The notes beneath the pieces were generated by a model. That model searched no databases, was not told the DNA's origin, and saw only the letters and a program-made list of their open reading frames with translations. Made by a program: the position numbers and the translations under genes. From the NCBI GenBank assembly GCA_038316335.1, contig JBBQAM010000015.1, positions 1 through 64,000 on the forward strand: a stretch of 64,000 nt of DNA. The letters are read 5' to 3'. Position 1 is the stretch's first letter, and each line of letters opens with the position of its first letter. The DNA is from JALHST01 sp038316335. GTDB lineage: Bacteria > Bacteroidota > Bacteroidia > Flavobacteriales > Flavobacteriaceae. Shown here one piece after another: positions 62,109 to 64,000 of the stretch.

Positions 62109-64000
62109 CTACTCAACAAACAAATACTTTAATTTCAGGGTGTTGAACTCCTCATTGAAAAGAGCGATTTCCTTGTTAATTAATTCATCAAACGTCTTCA
62201 ACTGAACATCAATTTGAGAAGTGAGCTCTTCTTTAACCAGAATATCCTGATCAGTCGGCGGAAAATCATCTAAAGAGACAAGACTATTTAGGTGCGCCAA
62301 TTTATTGGTTAGGCGAATCGGAAAATTCAAGGGGTCTTGACCGCTCTTATTTTGCGTCTGGTATAATGCCTTTTCGACTTCCCCGAATCTTTCCTTCAAC
62401 TTTTTGGCTTTTTCAACCAGCTCCTTCGTCTGCTCATTGTCCTTGTACTGCTTGATAAAGGTATCAAGTCGGTCGTTTATTTTCCTGATCTTTTTAATTG
62501 ATTTGTGGGCCTTGTCAACAGTGGCGTTCACTGAAGAAATAAAATCATGTTGTTTCTGCATATCCTCAAGGCTTGCCTCGGATCTGGGATCAGGGAGTAT
62601 CGTAAATGTCTTGGTACTGGTTTTGCCATTTACGCTTAGATGCACTTTATAGTCGCCGGGTGCCGCTTTCGCCCCTTCTAAACTACCCCACCAAAAGATC
62701 ATGCCGTCAAATTTTTCTACATCCTCGCCTTTGGTATCCCAGACATATCTATTGCCCCCTTTTTTAACCTCCAATTTTTTGGTTTTGTCTTTTGAGGAGT
62801 TTTTGAAGCTGGCCAAGGTATCTCCCTTCATATTCGAAAAGCTAAGGCTCACGCTGTCTTTTTCGGCAAGATTCTTTAAATAAAAATACGTTACCACACC
62901 GTTCGGTTGGTTTTGTCCTTCGGTCTTGGAAGGCTCTTTACTTGCCCTTCCCTTGGTCCTATAGGCGTTTTTGGGTTTGTAAAGGATCATATCCGAATTT
63001 TTATCCAACCCGTCCAATTGATGCAAGACAGTTAGGTCATCGATGATATACAAACTCCTGCCTTGTGTAGCGACAATCAAACTATTATCCTTTATCGCCA
63101 AGTCGGTAATGGGAACAATCGGAAGGTTCAATTGAAATGCTTCCCAATGTGCTCCATCATCAAAAGAAATGTACATACCTGTTTCGGTTCCCGCATATAA
63201 CAAGCCCTTTCTATTGGGGTCTTCCCGAACCACCCTTGTAAAGTGTTCAGCAGCTATACCGTTCGTTATTTTATTCCAGGTTTTTCCGAAATCGGTCGTT
63301 TTATAGAGATATGGGGCAAAGTCTCCCAATTTGTATCTCGTCGCCGCAACATAACAAGTACCTTCATCAAATGCCGAAGGCTCGATGCTGTTCACCATAC
63401 TCCACTCGGGCATATTAGGAGGGGTCACGTTTTCCCAGTTTTGACCTTCATCCTTTGAAACGTGAATGAGGCCATCATCACTTCCTACCCATAAAAGTCC
63501 TTCTTTTAAAGGACTTTCATTGGCCGCAAAAATGGTACAATAATATTCAACCCCTGTATTGTCCTGGGTTATGGGACCACCGCTTGATACCAGCTTCGCC
63601 GGGTCGTTACGTGTAAGGTCGCCACTTAATAATTTCCAACTTTGGCCTTCATTGGTAGAAAGGTGCACATGATTTGAGAAGGTGTACAGTTTTTTGGGAT
63701 CATGGCGGCTAAACATTATTGGAAAATTCCACTGAAATCGATATTTCATTCCCTCTGCCCCATAGCCCATGGGATTATCAGGCCAAACATTGATGCCGCG
63801 AACCGTTTTTGCAGCATGGTTTACCCGGGTCAAAAAGCCTCCATAACTCCCTCCGTAGACAATATCGTCATTTTTTGGGTCAACGGCGATCCATGCCGAT
63901 TCACCGCCAGCAGTGTCTTCCCAATCAGCTTCGGTGATTGCATTGCCATCACTTCTATGTCGTATTCGGATGGTACTGTTATCTTGCTGGGCCGCATAAA
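62109..64000 (-). CDS. Large secreted VPS10/BNR-type beta-propeller protein, copy 2 (5' end outside window)
   Basis: Frame is open from the right edge (63998 is a codon boundary) to the stop at 62109: about 630 residues visible. Apparent in-frame start codons near 63833 are internal: the upstream reading QQDNSTIRIRHRSDGNAI and GGESAWIAVDPKND aligns with copy 1 (GQQDNSSVKIAS, GGESAFLAFDPKN). BNR elements such as HVSKDEGQNWENVT and YKTTDFGKTWNKIT are present, and a helical Lys-rich C-terminus. 81 bp upstream of copy 1, likely cotranscribed. Confidence 0.85.
   Translation of the reverse strand, partial: YAAQQDNSTIRIRHRSDGNAITEADWEDTAGGESAWIAVDPKNDDIVYGGSYGGFLTRVNHAAKTVRGINVWPDNPMGYGAEGMKYRFQWNFPIMFSRHDPKKLYTFSNHVHLSTNEGQSWKLLSGDLTRNDPAKLVSSGGPITQDNTGVEYYCTIFAANESPLKEGLLWVGSDDGLIHVSKDEGQNWENVTPPNMPEWSMVNSIEPSAFDEGTCYVAATRYKLGDFAPYLYKTTDFGKTWNKITNGIAAEHFTRVVREDPNRKGLLYAGTETGMYISFDDGAHWEAFQLNLPIVPITDLAIKDNSLIVATQGRSLYIIDDLTVLHQLDGLDKNSDMILYKPKNAYRTKGRASKEPSKTEGQNQPNGVVTYFYLKNLAEKDSVSLSFSNMKGDTLASFKNSSKDKTKKLEVKKGGNRYVWDTKGEDVEKFDGMIFWWGSLEGAKAAPGDYKVHLSVNGKTSTKTFTILPDPRSEASLEDMQKQHDFISSVNATVDKAHKSIKKIRKINDRLDTFIKQYKDNEQTKELVEKAKKLKERFGEVEKALYQTQNKSGQDPLNFPIRLTNKLAHLNSLVSLDDFPPTDQDILVKEELTSQIDVQLKTFDELINKEIALFNEEFNTLKLKYLFVE

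Noticed and set aside
1..64000. Search for tRNA/rRNA genes, CRISPR arrays and insertion sequences
   Set aside because: None could be recognised by eye: no cloverleaf with CCA-like end, no regularly spaced repeats, no transposase frame or terminal repeats. A tRNA scan would settle the first point.

Overview
The window is chromosomal DNA from a member of the Bacteroidota, most likely family Flavobacteriaceae. The evidence is the lineage-typical protein set (DUF3078 outer-membrane protein, DUF6503-type secreted protein, a hybrid two-component regulator, a CarboxypepD_reg-like domain, secreted Gfo/Idh/MocA and TIM-barrel proteins), Bacteroidetes-type TAnnTTTG promoter boxes, and the near absence of Shine-Dalgarno sequences. 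A marine, glycan-degrading lifestyle is plausible but inferred only. No rRNA, tRNA, CRISPR array, prophage or insertion sequence was recognised.

Layout. 1-6100 is housekeeping: the end of a small membrane protein, a cold-shock protein, tadA divergent from dxs, a DUF3078 protein, dgt, and a lone CarboxypepD_reg-like protein. 6100-10650 holds a long AT-rich gap with a possible small coupled ORF pair, a PiT phosphate transporter with a cytosolic tail, and two conserved proteins of unknown role. 10812-13367 (minus strand) is nadD-gmk-yicC plus an SdpI-family membrane protein.

13378-29500 is the most distinctive part: a carbohydrate-oxidation locus made of two divergent modules. Module A has two DUF1080 (3-keto-disaccharide hydrolase family) lipoproteins and a TIM-barrel isomerase on the minus strand, facing a GMC-type FAD oxidoreductase and an ASCH protein on the plus strand. 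Module B has a Gfo/Idh/MocA oxidoreductase, a NupG-like MFS transporter, a DinB-like protein and a TIM-barrel lipoprotein on the minus strand, facing a paralogous GMC oxidoreductase, its probable Tat-exported small subunit and a Tat-exported TIM-barrel on the plus strand. A secreted GH2 beta-galactosidase lies between them. Together these suggest oxidation of glycosides at C3, cleavage of the 3-keto-glycoside by DUF1080 and TIM-barrel enzymes, and uptake and reduction of the products. This is inference from family membership and clustering.

29500-34300 contains two small membrane ORFs and the class Ia ribonucleotide reductase pair nrdB-nrdA. 34300-41450 is gene-sparse: a very large hybrid sensor/regulator (HTCS) with no susC/susD genes nearby, surrounded by small secreted, lipid-anchored or single-span proteins, some previously easy to overlook (42, 51 and perhaps 57 residues). 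A LytTR regulator/TPR histidine kinase pair follows at 41460-44179.

44172-58834 is ordinary core genome: DUF3109, MarC, S41 protease, dCMP deaminase, HupE/UreJ, TerB-DnaJ protein, bacilliredoxin, acyltransferase, HD hydrolase, a Tat-exported Gfo/Idh/MocA protein, a PA0069-type radical SAM protein, a secreted protein of unknown role, enoyl-CoA hydratase, a NtrY-like kinase and a HemJ/CopD-like membrane protein. 58902-64000 holds two tandem paralogous, very large secreted VPS10/BNR-type beta-propeller proteins; the second runs off the right edge.
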